DNA of 52,479 nt from CAVRJC01 sp964505725 (GCA_964505725.1 CAZDJK010000028.1:1-52479); one strand, 5' to 3'. Counted from the stretch's first letter, positions 17,107-26,399 are shown. The notes: generated by a model from the letters alone, not told the origin. Program-made: numbers and translations.

Positions 17107-17931
17107 TCAGGCCAGCAGCGCGATCGCGACCTTCTCCTGGCCCTCGAGCCACACGTCGATGTCGCCGCGCTCGGGTGCCACATGGAGGTTCTGGATGCCC
17201 GCCTCGCGGTACGCGTTCGCCTCCTCGGCCATCGCCCCCGGCTCCATCGACGTGACGTCCCAGGCGACCCGCAGCGAGATGACGAAGTCGTCGTCGGGCC
17301 GCTTCTCGCGGAGCCGCTCGACGAGCGACTTCACCTCGTCGGGCTTCGGGCCCATGGCGTGGTAGCCGTCGTTGCGCAGCGCGCGCTCGATCGCCGCCGG
17401 CGCGCCGCCGCCGATCCAGATCGGGATTCGGTGCGCAGGCGGGGGCAGCACCCGGATCTGCTCGAAGCTCGGGTAGTACTCGCCCTGGAAGTCGGCGGTG
17501 CTGTTGTCCCAGACGGTGCGGAACAGACGGATCATCTCGTCGAGCCGCGGGCCGCGGTGGTCGAAGTGGCCGCCCAGGGCGTCGTACTCGCGCTGCGACC
17601 AGCCGATCCCGATCCCCACGGTGAGCCGGCCGTCGCTCATCACGTCGAGGCTCGCCAGCGTGTTCGCGAGCGCGAGCGGGCTCGCGTACTGCGGGCCCAC
17701 CAGCACGCTGGTGCCGATGCCGATGCGGTCGGTCGCGGCGGCGGCGAACGCGAGCGTCTGCAGCGGGTCGAGGATGTAGGGCGCCGGGTACGGCTGCTCC
17801 TTCGGGTTCACCAGGTGGTCGCTCACCCAGACGTCGCTGAAGCCGAGCTCCTCGGCCGCGCGCGCCGCGCGTTGCACGCCGCCGGGGACGATGGCCCGAC
17901 CGAACTGGGGCAGGTGGATGCCGATGCGCAT
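17107..17931 (-). CDS. LLM-class F420-dependent oxidoreductase
   Basis: 274 aa from the ATG at 17931 (GAGGTGACGCAC ahead); the longer frame would overlap the DUF35 gene. MRIGIHLPQFGRA, LGFSDVWVSDHLV, RIGIGTSVLVGPQYASP, LTVGIGIGWSQREYDALG and IPIWIGGGAPAAIERALR are the strand and loop signatures of the F420-dependent LLM family (TIGR03619-like). It shares its operon with thiolase-like/DUF35 and CoA-transferase genes, so it probably reduces or oxidises the same acyl-CoA-derived substrate. Confidence 0.88.
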   Translation of the reverse strand: MRIGIHLPQFGRAIVPGGVQRAARAAEELGFSDVWVSDHLVNPKEQPYPAPYILDPLQTLAFAAAATDRIGIGTSVLVGPQYASPLALANTLASLDVMSDGRLTVGIGIGWSQREYDALGGHFDHRGPRLDEMIRLFRTVWDNSTADFQGEYYPSFEQIRVLPPPAHRIPIWIGGGAPAAIERALRNDGYHAMGPKPDEVKSLVERLREKRPDDDFVISLRVAWDVTSMEPGAMAEEANAYREAGIQNLHVAPERGDIDVWLEGQEKVAIALLA

Positions 17932-17947
17932 GTGCGTCACCTCGCGA

Positions 17948-18379
17948 TCACGCGGGCTCCCAGAGCGGGAGCGTGAGGGTGTCACTGACCGTGTGGAACA
18001 CGACCTTCACCTTCTGGCCGATCTGCACGTCGCCGGGATCGCAGTTGACGACGTTCGACACGAAACGCATGCCCGGCGCGCCGTCGGCGTCGATCGCGGC
18101 GGCGACGTAGGGCACGTGGCCCTCCATGCTCGGGTGCAGCGGCTCGTGCACGACGATGCACGTGAACACGGTTCCGCTGCCCGGCAGCGGGACGTACTCG
18201 AGCTCCATGCTCAGGCACTTGGGGCAGAACCGGGTCGGGGGCATGCGGAACGTCCCGCACACGTGGCACCGGGGCGCCACGAGCTGCCCGTCGGCCGCCG
18301 CGTCCCAGAACGGTTGGGTGCGCTCGTCGGCGGCCGCGTCCTCGAGTGACGGGGGCGGCAAGTGCTCGATCGTGGTCAT
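17948..18379 (-). CDS. DUF35 / OB-fold zinc-ribbon partner protein (copy B)
   Basis: 143 aa; ATG at 18379 overlaps the stop of the thiolase-like gene (TGATG). An N-terminal helix with QPFWDAAADGQLVAPRC leads to a rubredoxin-like zinc ribbon CHVC...CPKC and then an OB-fold (GSGTVFTCIVVHEPLHPS, GQKVKVVFHTV). This is the DUF35_N plus OB architecture. Known DUF35 proteins or domains bind thiolase-fold partners; in cholesterol side-chain degradation the DUF35 domain of ChsH2 forms a complex with the aldolase Ltp2. It closely resembles the copy at 19596-20048. Confidence 0.9.
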   Translation of the reverse strand: MTTIEHLPPPSLEDAAADERTQPFWDAAADGQLVAPRCHVCGTFRMPPTRFCPKCLSMELEYVPLPGSGTVFTCIVVHEPLHPSMEGHVPYVAAAIDADGAPGMRFVSNVVNCDPGDVQIGQKVKVVFHTVSDTLTLPLWEPA

Positions 18380-19560
18380 CACGCCTTCCTCAGGATCGCG
18401 GCGCCGAGGGGGATGGTCGCCGGCGAACCGGTGACCAGGACGGTCTGCGCGCCCTCGACGGGGTTCGCCGCGGTGCCGCGCAGCTGCTGCACGGCCTCGA
18501 CCACATGGGTCATGCCGCGCGTGTACGCGCTGGACAGGTTGCCGCCGTGCGGGTTCACCGGGATCTTCCCGCCGTCGAGCCGCGTGTTCCCACCGGCGAC
18601 GAACGCGCCCGCTTCGCCGGCGGCGCAGAATCCGTAGTCCTCGAGCTGCATCAGCACCATGGGCGAGAAGTCGTCGTAGAGCAGCGCGACGTCGATGTCG
18701 TCGGCCGTGAGCCCCGCCATCGCGTACAGGTCGGCGGCGACGTCGCGGTGGCCGGACGACCCGAAGCTGCCCTCCGGCATCTGGAAGGCGGTGGCGTGGC
18801 TCGGCGTGCCGCCGGTGGCCGCCGCGGTGACGAGGACGGGCGGCTGCTTCAGGTCGCGCGCCCGCTCGACGGACGCCGTGATCACCGCGACCGCGAAGCT
18901 CCCCTCGTGCTCGGGCGTGCAATCGAGCGCCGACAGCGGGCCCACGATCAAGGGCGCCGCGAGGTACTCGTCCATGGTGAGCGCGTCGCCCGCGTTCGCG
19001 CGTTGCGACACGACGACCCCGCCCAGGTGCTCGCGCGGAACGCCGTGCTCGTACAGGTACCGGTTGGCGATCATCGCCACCGTCGCACCCTGGGTCGTGA
19101 TCGACGCCGGACGCGTGAACGCGTCCTCCGGCTGCGGGACCGCCGGGCCGCCGTACGCCCCACCACCCGCGACCGGGTTGGCGCGGTACGCGCTCGACGT
19201 CGTGCCGGGCTTCCGCGGCGCGGGCTGCGCGGCGATGATGCTGAGGCACACGTCGCCGAAGCCGCCGACGATCGAGCTCGCGGCGAGTGCGAGCGAGCCC
19301 GCCCCGCCGCCGGCACCCGACGTGAGATTGGCCGCGAACATCACCTCGGGCACGCCCATCGTGGCGGCCATGCCCCCGGGATCGCCCGCACCGGACGCCC
19401 ACGCGAAGTTCTGGAGGTCGCTCCGTTCGAGGCCCGCGTCGTCGAGCGCGGCCTCGGTGGCGAGGATCGCGAGGTCGCCGACCGCGAGGCCGGAGCCGTC
19501 GTCGGGAGGGACGTACGTCGTCCCGATGCCGACGACGGCGACCTGGTCCTTGAGCGACAT
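18379..19560 (-). CDS. Thiolase-fold Ltp2-like protein (copy B), probable retro-aldolase
   Basis: 393 aa, ATG after GGAGACAGGC. Thiolase superfamily, SCP-x/lipid-transfer branch: VAVVGIGTTYV, GGGAGSLALAASSIVGG, RANAGDALTMDEYLA, ILRKA end. The SCP-x thiolase motif HDCF is YDDF here (DVALLYDDFSPMVL), and the C-terminal GH of thiolases is AY (HGGNLSSAYTRGMTH). Both catalytic His positions are thus Tyr, as reported for the aldolase Ltp2, so C-C bond cleavage by retro-aldol rather than thiolysis is likely. It is coupled to the DUF35 gene downstream. Confidence 0.85.
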   Translation of the reverse strand: MSLKDQVAVVGIGTTYVPPDDGSGLAVGDLAILATEAALDDAGLERSDLQNFAWASGAGDPGGMAATMGVPEVMFAANLTSGAGGGAGSLALAASSIVGGFGDVCLSIIAAQPAPRKPGTTSSAYRANPVAGGGAYGGPAVPQPEDAFTRPASITTQGATVAMIANRYLYEHGVPREHLGGVVVSQRANAGDALTMDEYLAAPLIVGPLSALDCTPEHEGSFAVAVITASVERARDLKQPPVLVTAAATGGTPSHATAFQMPEGSFGSSGHRDVAADLYAMAGLTADDIDVALLYDDFSPMVLMQLEDYGFCAAGEAGAFVAGGNTRLDGGKIPVNPHGGNLSSAYTRGMTHVVEAVQQLRGTAANPVEGAQTVLVTGSPATIPLGAAILRKA

Positions 19561-19595
19561 GCCTGTCTCCAGCTCCTGGTGTGGGGTGCGGGTCT

Positions 19596-20048
19596 CTACG
19601 CCGGGGCCCAGAACGGGAGCGTCAGCGTGTCGCTCACGTGGTTCCAGACCACCTCGACCTTCATGCCGATCTGCACGTCCTCGGGCTCGCAGTCGACGAC
19701 GTTGGAGATGAAGCGCATGCCGGGCGCGCCGTCGGCGTCGATCGCGGCGGGCATGAACGGCACGTAGTCGGCCGCCTTCGGGTTGAGCGGGTGGCGGACG
19801 ATGATGAAGGTGAACACGGTGCCCGTGCCGGGCAGTGGCACGAATTCGAGGTCGGTGCCGAGGCAGTTGCTGCAGAACCGGCTCGGCGGCATCCGGAACT
19901 TGCCGCAACTCGCGCAGCGCGGCGCCACCAGCTGCTCCTTCTTGGCTGCGTCCCAGAACGGCTGCACCCGCTCGTCGGCCATCGGGTCGGTGAGCAGCGG
20001 CGGCGGCATGTTCCGGAACGGCTTGGCGCCCGGCTCGGTCGCGGTCAT
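19596..20048 (-). CDS. DUF35 / OB-fold zinc-ribbon partner protein (copy A)
   Basis: 150 aa. Zinc ribbon CASC...CSNC (residues ~45-63), then the OB-fold GTGTVFTFIIVRHPLNPK and GMKVEVVWNHVSDTLTLPFW. The ATG follows the thiolase-like stop directly (TAG then ATG), so translation is coupled. The core KFRMPPSRFC / LEFVPLPGTGTVFT is nearly the same in copy B, which shows that the gene pair was duplicated as a unit. Confidence 0.9.
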   Translation of the reverse strand: MTATEPGAKPFRNMPPPLLTDPMADERVQPFWDAAKKEQLVAPRCASCGKFRMPPSRFCSNCLGTDLEFVPLPGTGTVFTFIIVRHPLNPKAADYVPFMPAAIDADGAPGMRFISNVVDCEPEDVQIGMKVEVVWNHVSDTLTLPFWAPA

Positions 20049-21248
20049 CTAGGCCTTCCTCAGGATGGTGGCGCTCATGGGGATGGACGCGGGTCCGCCG
20101 GTGCAGAGCGCGAGCTCGCACCCCTCGACCTGGTTCACCGCGGTGCCGCGGACCTGCTCGACGGCCTCGTACACGTGGGTCATGCCGATCACGTACGCCT
20201 CGGACAGGTTCCCGCCGTGGGTGTTGACCGGAACCGTCCCGCCCGGCCAGCGGTGGTTGCCGTCGGCGACGAACGGTCCGCCCTCGCCGTAGCCGCAGAA
20301 GCCGTAGTCCTCGATCTGCATGAGGACCATGGGCGAGAAGTGGTCGTACAGGAGCGCGACGTCGATGTCCGCCGGGCCGACGCCCGCCATCTTGTACACC
20401 TGCTTCGCGACGTCCCGGTGGCCCGACGACGCGAAGCTCGACTCCGGCATCTGGAACGAGCCGAGCAACGACGCGTGGTTGCCGGTGCCGCCGTTGGCGG
20501 TCCCCGTGATGATCGCGGGCGGTTGCTTCAGGTCCTTCGCGCGCTCGACGCTCGTGGTGATCACCGCCACCGCGCCATCGGTCTCCGGCGTGTAGTCGAA
20601 GAGGCACAGCGGCTCGGAGATCATCCGGGCGTTGAAGTAGTCGTCGTGGGTGAGCGGTTCGCGCATGAGCGACGTGGGTCGGCGGATCGCGTTGTTGCGC
20701 TGCGACTCGCAGATCGCGAAGAAGTGCTCGCGCGTCGTCCCGTACTGCTGCATGTGCCGGTTGGTGATCATCGAGAAGTTGTGACCCGGCGAGCTGATCG
20801 ACGCGGGCAGGTTGAACGCCATCGTCGGCGACATCATGAACGCGAAGATGCCACCTCCCCCGCCGCCCGGCGGTGCGACCTGGGTGCCGCCGAGGCGGCG
20901 GTTGAGCTGCTGCAGCGTCATCAGGCTCACGACGCAGTTCGCGAGGCCCGCGTGCACCGCCGCCGCCGCCAGCCCGACCGAGCCCGCCGAGCCGTTCCCA
21001 CCCGAGGTGAGCGTCGCGGCGAACCTGATGTTCTCGAAGCCCATCTCGGCCGCCATCTGCGCCGGGTCGATGGGGGCGGAGTAGAGGGCGAAGCCGTCGA
21101 GGTCGTCCCGCGACAGGCCTGCGTCGTCGAGCGCCGCCTTGATCGCGTGGATCGCCATCTCGTTCTGGTTCATCGGGTACGACTGCCCGCGCTTGAAGTA
21201 CTGCGTCCGGCCGATGCCGACGATCGCCGTCTTGTCCTTGAGCGTCAT
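20049..21248 (-). CDS. Thiolase-fold Ltp2-like protein (copy A), probable retro-aldolase
   Basis: 399 aa from the ATG at 21248 (GGAGGACC site); first gene of the seven-gene operon. Features match copy B: TAIVGIGRTQYFKRG, GNGSAGSVGLAAAAV, a glycine-rich insertion (PPGGGGGG, residues ~125-132), DVALLYDHFSPMVL in place of HDCF, and HGGNLSEAYVIGMTH in place of the thiolase GH. The acyl substrate is unknown; a branched side chain of a steroid or terpenoid is a reasonable guess because Ltp2-type aldolases act there. Confidence 0.85.
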   Translation of the reverse strand: MTLKDKTAIVGIGRTQYFKRGQSYPMNQNEMAIHAIKAALDDAGLSRDDLDGFALYSAPIDPAQMAAEMGFENIRFAATLTSGGNGSAGSVGLAAAAVHAGLANCVVSLMTLQQLNRRLGGTQVAPPGGGGGGIFAFMMSPTMAFNLPASISSPGHNFSMITNRHMQQYGTTREHFFAICESQRNNAIRRPTSLMREPLTHDDYFNARMISEPLCLFDYTPETDGAVAVITTSVERAKDLKQPPAIITGTANGGTGNHASLLGSFQMPESSFASSGHRDVAKQVYKMAGVGPADIDVALLYDHFSPMVLMQIEDYGFCGYGEGGPFVADGNHRWPGGTVPVNTHGGNLSEAYVIGMTHVYEAVEQVRGTAVNQVEGCELALCTGGPASIPMSATILRKA

Positions 21249-21335
21249 GGTCCTCCACCCACCCGAAGCGGGTTGCATCATCGGCGCGTCGAGGCGGGGT
21301 GTCGAATCGTGGCGCGCACCTGCCATGATCGGCAA

Positions 21336-21986
21336 ATGACCCTCGACCTCACGATCGACGAGCTGCTCACCACCACCCGGACCGTCCGCAAGCGTCTCGA
21401 CTGCGACCGGCCGGTCGAACGGTCCGTGATCGAGGAGTGCGTCGAGATCGCGATGCAGGCGCCGTCGGGCGCCAACAGCCAGGGCTGGCAGTGGGTGTTC
21501 GTCGAGGAGCCCGAGCTCAAGGAACGGCTCGCGGTCATCTACCGCAAGCAGTTCGACGTGACGTACCGGGTGATGCCGATCAACACCTACGACGACCCGG
21601 CGGTGCAAGCACAGGCGGTGCGCCGACGCTGGTCCGCGACGTGGTTGGCCGACAACTTCGAGCGGGTCCCGCTCATCATGGTGCCGTGCAGTCCCGGAAG
21701 GATCGACGGCGCGTCACTCGGGGCGCAGGCCGGGTTCTGGGGCTCGTTCCTCCCGGCGGTGTGGAGCTTCATGCTCGCGTTGCGCAGCCGCGGCCTCGGC
21801 TCGGCGTGGGTCACCATGAACCTCGGGCGGCCCGAGGGCGAGCGCGAGACGGCCGAGGCGCTCGGGATCCCGTACGAGCGGTACACGCAGGCCGGGATGT
21901 TCCCGGTCGGCTACACCGTCGGCACCGACTTCAAGCCCATCCGCACGCCGTCCGTCGCCGAGCGCGTGCACTGGAACCGCTGGTAG
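21336..21986 (+). CDS. Nitroreductase-family flavoprotein
   Basis: 216 aa. TTRTVRKRLD is the (R)SxRxF-type FMN phosphate site at residues ~13-22, followed by IEECVEIAMQAPSGANSQGWQW, the family's FMN-binding helix and loop; LGSAWVTMNLGRPEGE and IPYERYTQAGMFPVGYTVG form the second half. NAD(P)H/FMN-dependent reduction of nitro or enone groups is expected. Divergent from the Ltp2-like operon with an 87-bp shared upstream region, no clear Shine-Dalgarno, and a weak CATGAT element 6 nt before the ATG. Confidence 0.88.
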   Translation: MTLDLTIDELLTTTRTVRKRLDCDRPVERSVIEECVEIAMQAPSGANSQGWQWVFVEEPELKERLAVIYRKQFDVTYRVMPINTYDDPAVQAQAVRRRWSATWLADNFERVPLIMVPCSPGRIDGASLGAQAGFWGSFLPAVWSFMLALRSRGLGSAWVTMNLGRPEGERETAEALGIPYERYTQAGMFPVGYTVGTDFKPIRTPSVAERVHWNRW

Positions 21987-22011
21987 TCGCGTCCCGCGAC
22001 CGCGCGCCGGC

Positions 22012-24441
22012 TCAGCCGAGCACGCCCGACTCGCGCAGACCCGCGATGCGGCCCTCGTCGTAGCCGAGCTCGGCGAGCACCGCGTCGGTCTGCTGGCCGC
22101 ACAGCGGAGCCGGCCCGGTCACGGTCGCCGAGCGGGAGAACTTCACCGTCGCCTTCAGGCGCGGGTAGGTCTCGAGCACGGGGTGCGTCGACTCGGTCAC
22201 GAGGTCGAGCTCCTTGCCGAGACCGCCGCTGAACCACACGACCTCCTCGACGGGACCGGTGGCGACGGCGACGCACGCGACGTCGACCGCGGTGAGCCTC
22301 GCCTCCCACTCCGCGCTCGGCGCGCCCCGAAACTGCTCATCGAGCGCCGCGGCCAACGCGTCCTCGTCGTCCGCGAGGTCGGGGGCGAGCCCGAGCTCGG
22401 CCGCGACCGCCTCCCACTCGTCGGCCTGGGGCGCGGCGAGGAACACCCAACCGTCGGCCGTCTCGTACAGGCGGTACCGCGCGCCGAGGCCGAGCAGATC
22501 GCGGTCGGGATGCGCGATGGGTTGCCGTCCGTCGTACTCCACGAGGTCCTCGGCGAGGCAGTGCGCCATCGTCGAGAGCATCGAGGTTGACATCTCCTGC
22601 CCCGGCGCGCCGCGCCGCCGGGCGAGGATGCCCAGCAGCAGGGCGGTCGCGACGCCGAGCGCCGAGAACCCGTCGGCGGTGCCGACCGACATGGTCGCCG
22701 CGCCCAGGCGCGCCGCGTAGAGCCGCACCTCGAGCATGGACAGCCCCGGGTCGCCCGGCACGTTCGCCCGCCCCCCCACGTTGCGGAACCCGAGGCCCGA
22801 TCCGGCCCCGATGGTGGGCGCGAACGCGGGCCGCTGCCCGTAGGGCGGCCCGATGCCGTACCCGGGCGCGTCGAGGTACACGAGGTTCGGGTTCAGCGCC
22901 AGGAGGTCGGCCGACGCGTACCCGTGGCGCTCCGCCACCCCGGCGCGGAAGCTCTGCAGCACGACGTCGGCGCGCCGCACGAGCTCGTACACGATCTCGC
23001 GGCCCTCGTCGGAGGCGATGTCGACGGCCACGCTCTCCTTGCCCTGCAGCACCTTGATGCCGCCGATCTCCGGGAACGGCATGATGCTGCGGATCGGGTC
23101 GCCGTCGAGCTGCTCGACCTTGATCACGCGTGCACCGAGGTCGGTGAGGAGCGTGGTGCCGAAGGGCGCCGCGTAGTACGTGCCGAGCTCGATCACGGTG
23201 AGGCCCTCGAGCGGTGGCGGTGACGTGCGCGGCGCGCCGTCGCCGGTCCCGGCAGCGTTGGCGTGGCCATCGGCCGACGCGCGGGTGAGGTACGTGTCGC
23301 GGTCGGCGTCGAGTCCGGGCGCGGGCGCGCCGAGGTCGGCCGGGGTCTCCGTCATCAGGACGATGGGCCCGGGCTGCAACACCGCGCCGGCGTTCGGATC
23401 GTCGATGGTGGCGACCCGGTGGTCCTGCACCATCTGCGGGTGATGGAGCAGCTCGGTACCGTCGCGGAACATCTCGGCCCACACGTCGGGCTCCCGCTCG
23501 AACTCCTCCAGCCACTCGGCGTAGGTCTTGGACCGGGTGACCTCGAGCGCCTTCTCCGACCACTTCACGAAGCCGCCCGGGTCGTCGGCGGCGGCCGAGC
23601 CCATGAACTCCGCGTCGTGCATGAGCTCGCCGAGGCCGGTGAGGCGCAGGAAGGCCTGCCAGAGCCGCTCCGACATCTGCGAGAACTGCATGTACTGGCC
23701 GTCCTTGGTGAACCCCACCATGAGGCGGAGGTGCACCGGTGAGTTGATGACCGGCCCGCTCGGCCCCTGCGACGTCGGTGCGGCCGGGGTGAACGCGTCG
23801 GGGAACCTCGTGGTGAGCAGGCGGATCAGCCAGTTCCACGTGTCGTGGGACAGGATGCCTTGCACCAGGGTGGTGTCGACGCGCTGGCCGAGCCCGGTGG
23901 TCTCGCGGTCGACGAGAGCGGCGAGGATGCCGTGCAGAGCGAGCTGGCTGGCGCTGAACGTGCAGTACGGCGACGCCACGAACGAGGGACCGGGGCGGTC
24001 GGAGAGGACGCTGAACGAGTCGAGCGCCCCGAGCTTGGCCATCACGATCGGTTCGTACGCCTTGAGCCCGGAGAGGGCGTTGTCGCGCCCGAAGCCGGTG
24101 ACCGACGTGTACACGAGCCGCGGATTCCGCGCCGAGAGCGTGTCGTAGTCGAGGCCGAAGCGCTCCGCGACGCCCGGCCGCCACGTCTCCACGACCACGT
24201 CGGCGCCGTCGGCAAGCGATCGCGCGACCTCCGCGTCGGCGAGGTTCTTCAGGTCGAGCACGACACTGCGCTTGCCCCTGCTCCAGAACGGCCACGCGGG
24301 CGCGCTCCGCAGCGGGTGGCCGCCGGGGGGCTCCACCATCACCACCTCGCAGCCGAAGTCGGCCAGCGTCTGCGTGATGTGCGCGCCGGTCTGCGTGCTC
24401 GTCAGGTCGACGACGGTCAGCCCGTCGAGCGGTCCGCTCAT
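22012..24441 (-). CDS. Double (tandem-fused) CaiB/BaiF CoA-transferase
   Basis: 809 aa, twice the usual family length. Domain 1 (residues 1 to ~385) begins LDGLTVVDLTSTQTGAHITQ; domain 2 (from ~405) begins LEGLTVIELGTYYAAPFGTT. Domain 2 keeps the catalytic Asp (GTADGFSALGVATALL, 21 residues before APGQ). In domain 1 the matching residue is Thr (YCTFSASQLALHG before TGLGQ). Class III CoA-transferases are interlocked dimers, so a fusion with one live site would be an obligate hetero-pair in one chain. The N-terminal ATG has GGGGCGAGG ahead. The gene is convergent with the nitroreductase. Confidence 0.88.
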   Translation of the reverse strand: MSGPLDGLTVVDLTSTQTGAHITQTLADFGCEVVMVEPPGGHPLRSAPAWPFWSRGKRSVVLDLKNLADAEVARSLADGADVVVETWRPGVAERFGLDYDTLSARNPRLVYTSVTGFGRDNALSGLKAYEPIVMAKLGALDSFSVLSDRPGPSFVASPYCTFSASQLALHGILAALVDRETTGLGQRVDTTLVQGILSHDTWNWLIRLLTTRFPDAFTPAAPTSQGPSGPVINSPVHLRLMVGFTKDGQYMQFSQMSERLWQAFLRLTGLGELMHDAEFMGSAAADDPGGFVKWSEKALEVTRSKTYAEWLEEFEREPDVWAEMFRDGTELLHHPQMVQDHRVATIDDPNAGAVLQPGPIVLMTETPADLGAPAPGLDADRDTYLTRASADGHANAAGTGDGAPRTSPPPLEGLTVIELGTYYAAPFGTTLLTDLGARVIKVEQLDGDPIRSIMPFPEIGGIKVLQGKESVAVDIASDEGREIVYELVRRADVVLQSFRAGVAERHGYASADLLALNPNLVYLDAPGYGIGPPYGQRPAFAPTIGAGSGLGFRNVGGRANVPGDPGLSMLEVRLYAARLGAATMSVGTADGFSALGVATALLLGILARRRGAPGQEMSTSMLSTMAHCLAEDLVEYDGRQPIAHPDRDLLGLGARYRLYETADGWVFLAAPQADEWEAVAAELGLAPDLADDEDALAAALDEQFRGAPSAEWEARLTAVDVACVAVATGPVEEVVWFSGGLGKELDLVTESTHPVLETYPRLKATVKFSRSATVTGPAPLCGQQTDAVLAELGYDEGRIAGLRESGVLG

Positions 24442-24596
24442 TCCTCGCCCCCTGGTGTGTCCAACATGTCGATCTGCTCGGTCCCGTTTCGACGACAGCC
24501 ATGCACGGCCGACCCATTGTCGTCCACGTGCGCGAGGGGTGTCGTGCCGGGGATCGCGAGCGTCACGGGCGAGTGCTGCACAGCCGGCGCCCGCGC

Positions 24597-24625
24597 TTGA
24601 CCGTCCGCCCTCGTGCCCGTAGCTT
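24597..24625 (+). promoter_or_regulatory. Sigma70-type promoter for the secreted hydrolase
   Basis: -35 TTGACC (24597-24602), 17-nt spacer, -10 TAGCTT (24620-24625). It predicts a ~58-nt leader with a CGGAGGAAC ribosome site before the ATG at 24690. The rest of the 248-bp gap 24442-24689 shows no gene. Confidence 0.6.
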
Positions 24626-24689
24626 CGGATCCGCGGGGCAGACAGTGCCAGCCAAAATGGCCGTCCACCCGAAGCGGAGGAACCTCGTG

Positions 24690-26344
24690 ATGCGCTTACG
24701 ACTCCCCAGCCGCGTGTCCTGTTCCCGCCCATATCAGGCTCGTGGGGCCAGAAACGGCTCCCGTGCATCGGTCGTGGCGGCAGCGCTCGCCGTCGTGCTC
24801 ACCCTGTCACTTCCCATCGTATTGGCACGACCTGCCATCGCGTCACCGATCAACGGACAGCCCGCACCGAGCGCCGCCACCCCGACGGTGGCGCCCCTCC
24901 CGGCGCCGGTCCCGACCGACCCGACCCAGGGTGGCGTGACGACCGTCACGCCTGCGGTCGTGGCGAGAGCCGGCTACGTCGAGTCCGAGTACACCTTCTC
25001 CGGGAACGCGAACGCGTACGCGTTCACGGCACGCCGGGCACCGACGGCGCGTGGTCGGTCATGCCGGCGGGAACCGCGAAGTACGAGTCGCGGATGGTGG
25101 TGTGGTCGCCGTCGAACCCGCAGCGCTTCAGCGGTCGCGTCATCGTCGAGTGGAACAACGTGAGCGGCGCGACCGACGCCGCGCCCGACCTCGTGTGGAC
25201 CCACAACAACGTGTTCCGTGACGGCGACATCTACGTCGGCGTTGCAGCGCAGTTCGTCGGGGTGGCGAGCGCGGCGTTGAGCAATCCGGGCCGTTACGGG
25301 GATCTGTTGCACCCGGGCGACAGCTACTCGTACGACATCTTCTCGCAGGCGGGCATGGCGGTCCGGAACGGATCGGTCCTGGGAGGGCTCCAGCCACGGC
25401 TCGTGATCGCCTCGGGCGAGTCGCAGTCGGCGGGCCGTCTCACCACCTACATCGATGCCTTGGCTCCGGTCCACAACGTGTACGACGGCTACCTCGTGCA
25501 CAGCCGGGGAGCAGCCGGCGCCCCGCTGCAGCAGCCGCCGGGACAAGCAACCGTGAACGTCAACGGGTCTCCGACGACCGTGGCCAACGGGAACGACAAC
25601 CTGGTGCTGGTGAACGTGCCGTCACCGACGCGGAGTCGCACCGACCTGCTCGCGCCGGTCCTCGTCTACAACACCGAGACGGACGTGTTCGGGCCGCCCG
25701 ACGGGGTGCTCGGCTACGGTCCCGCGACCCAGCCGAGCTCGGCCGGTTTCCGGCTCTGGGAGGCGGCGGGTACGGCGCACGCGGACGATTGCGTGTTCAA
25801 CAAGTGCGCGAGCATCAGCAACGACGTCGCGGGGGCGGAGGCGCTCTTCGAGGCGATGCTGAACCCACCGACCGCCATCGGCGGCTTCGCAGCTTGTTCG
25901 CTCCCGATCAACACCGGTGAGGAGACGTACACGCTGAGCGGAGCGTACGAGCAGCTCAAGACGTGGGCGGCGACCGGTGGGGCCAACGGTGGGACTGCCG
26001 CCGCGGCGCCGCCGCTGTTCGATGGGCAGTCGATCGGAGAAGGATCGGGGACGACCGCGCAACGAGACGCCAACGGCAACATCCTCGGCGGCGTCCGGTC
26101 GCCCGCGGTCGACGTGCCGGTCGCGACGCTGAACAGCCTGAGCAACACGCCGGGCTTCTGCTCGCTCTCGGGGCGGACGGTGCCGTTCAGCGCGTCCCAG
26201 ATCGCGACCCTCTACCGCAATCACGGCGCGTTCGTCTCCCGCTGGACCCAGGACGTCGACCGTGCCGTCGCCGGCGGATTCATCACCGCAGCCGACGGCG
26301 CGCTCCTCCAGCAGGTCGCGGCGCAGTCCGGCATCGGGAAGTGA
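24690..26344 (+). pseudogene. Secreted alpha/beta hydrolase (ABhydrolase-10-like), one-base frameshift
   Basis: The first part (24690 to ~25028) encodes a signal peptide (RNGSRASVVAAALAVVLTLS ... PAIAS), a Pro/Ala/Thr-rich stretch and AGYVESEYTFSGNANAYAFT. The second part (from ~25028, another frame) continues GTPGTDGAWSVMPAGTAKYE and runs to the stop at 26344. Restoring one G at 25026-25030 (ACGGC to ACGGGC) joins them into ~551 aa with no other fault. The mature enzyme has VIVEWNNVSGATDAAPDLVW, nucleophile IASGESQSAG and GTAHADD, as in the 'alpha/beta hydrolase domain' family. The rest of the frame is intact, so a sequencing error or very recent mutation is as likely as decay. Confidence 0.85.
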
Positions 26345-26367
26345 CGACGCGGAGAACCAGCGAGCAC

Positions 26368-26399
26368 GCCCGCACGCGGGGGAACTCCCGGGTGCGGGC
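26368..26399. terminator. Bidirectional hairpin terminator
   Basis: Arms of 13 nt (26368-26380 and 26387-26399, one mismatch) enclose a 6-nt loop between the hydrolase stop (26344) and the 3' end of the convergent tRNA-Leu (26410). GC-rich stem, no T-run. Confidence 0.65.

Noticed and set aside
18379..21258. A single 959-codon minus-strand gene
   Set aside because: It is a run-on frame: only its last third (the copy B Ltp2-like protein) is coding; the rest is an off-frame reading of copy A and its DUF35 gene.
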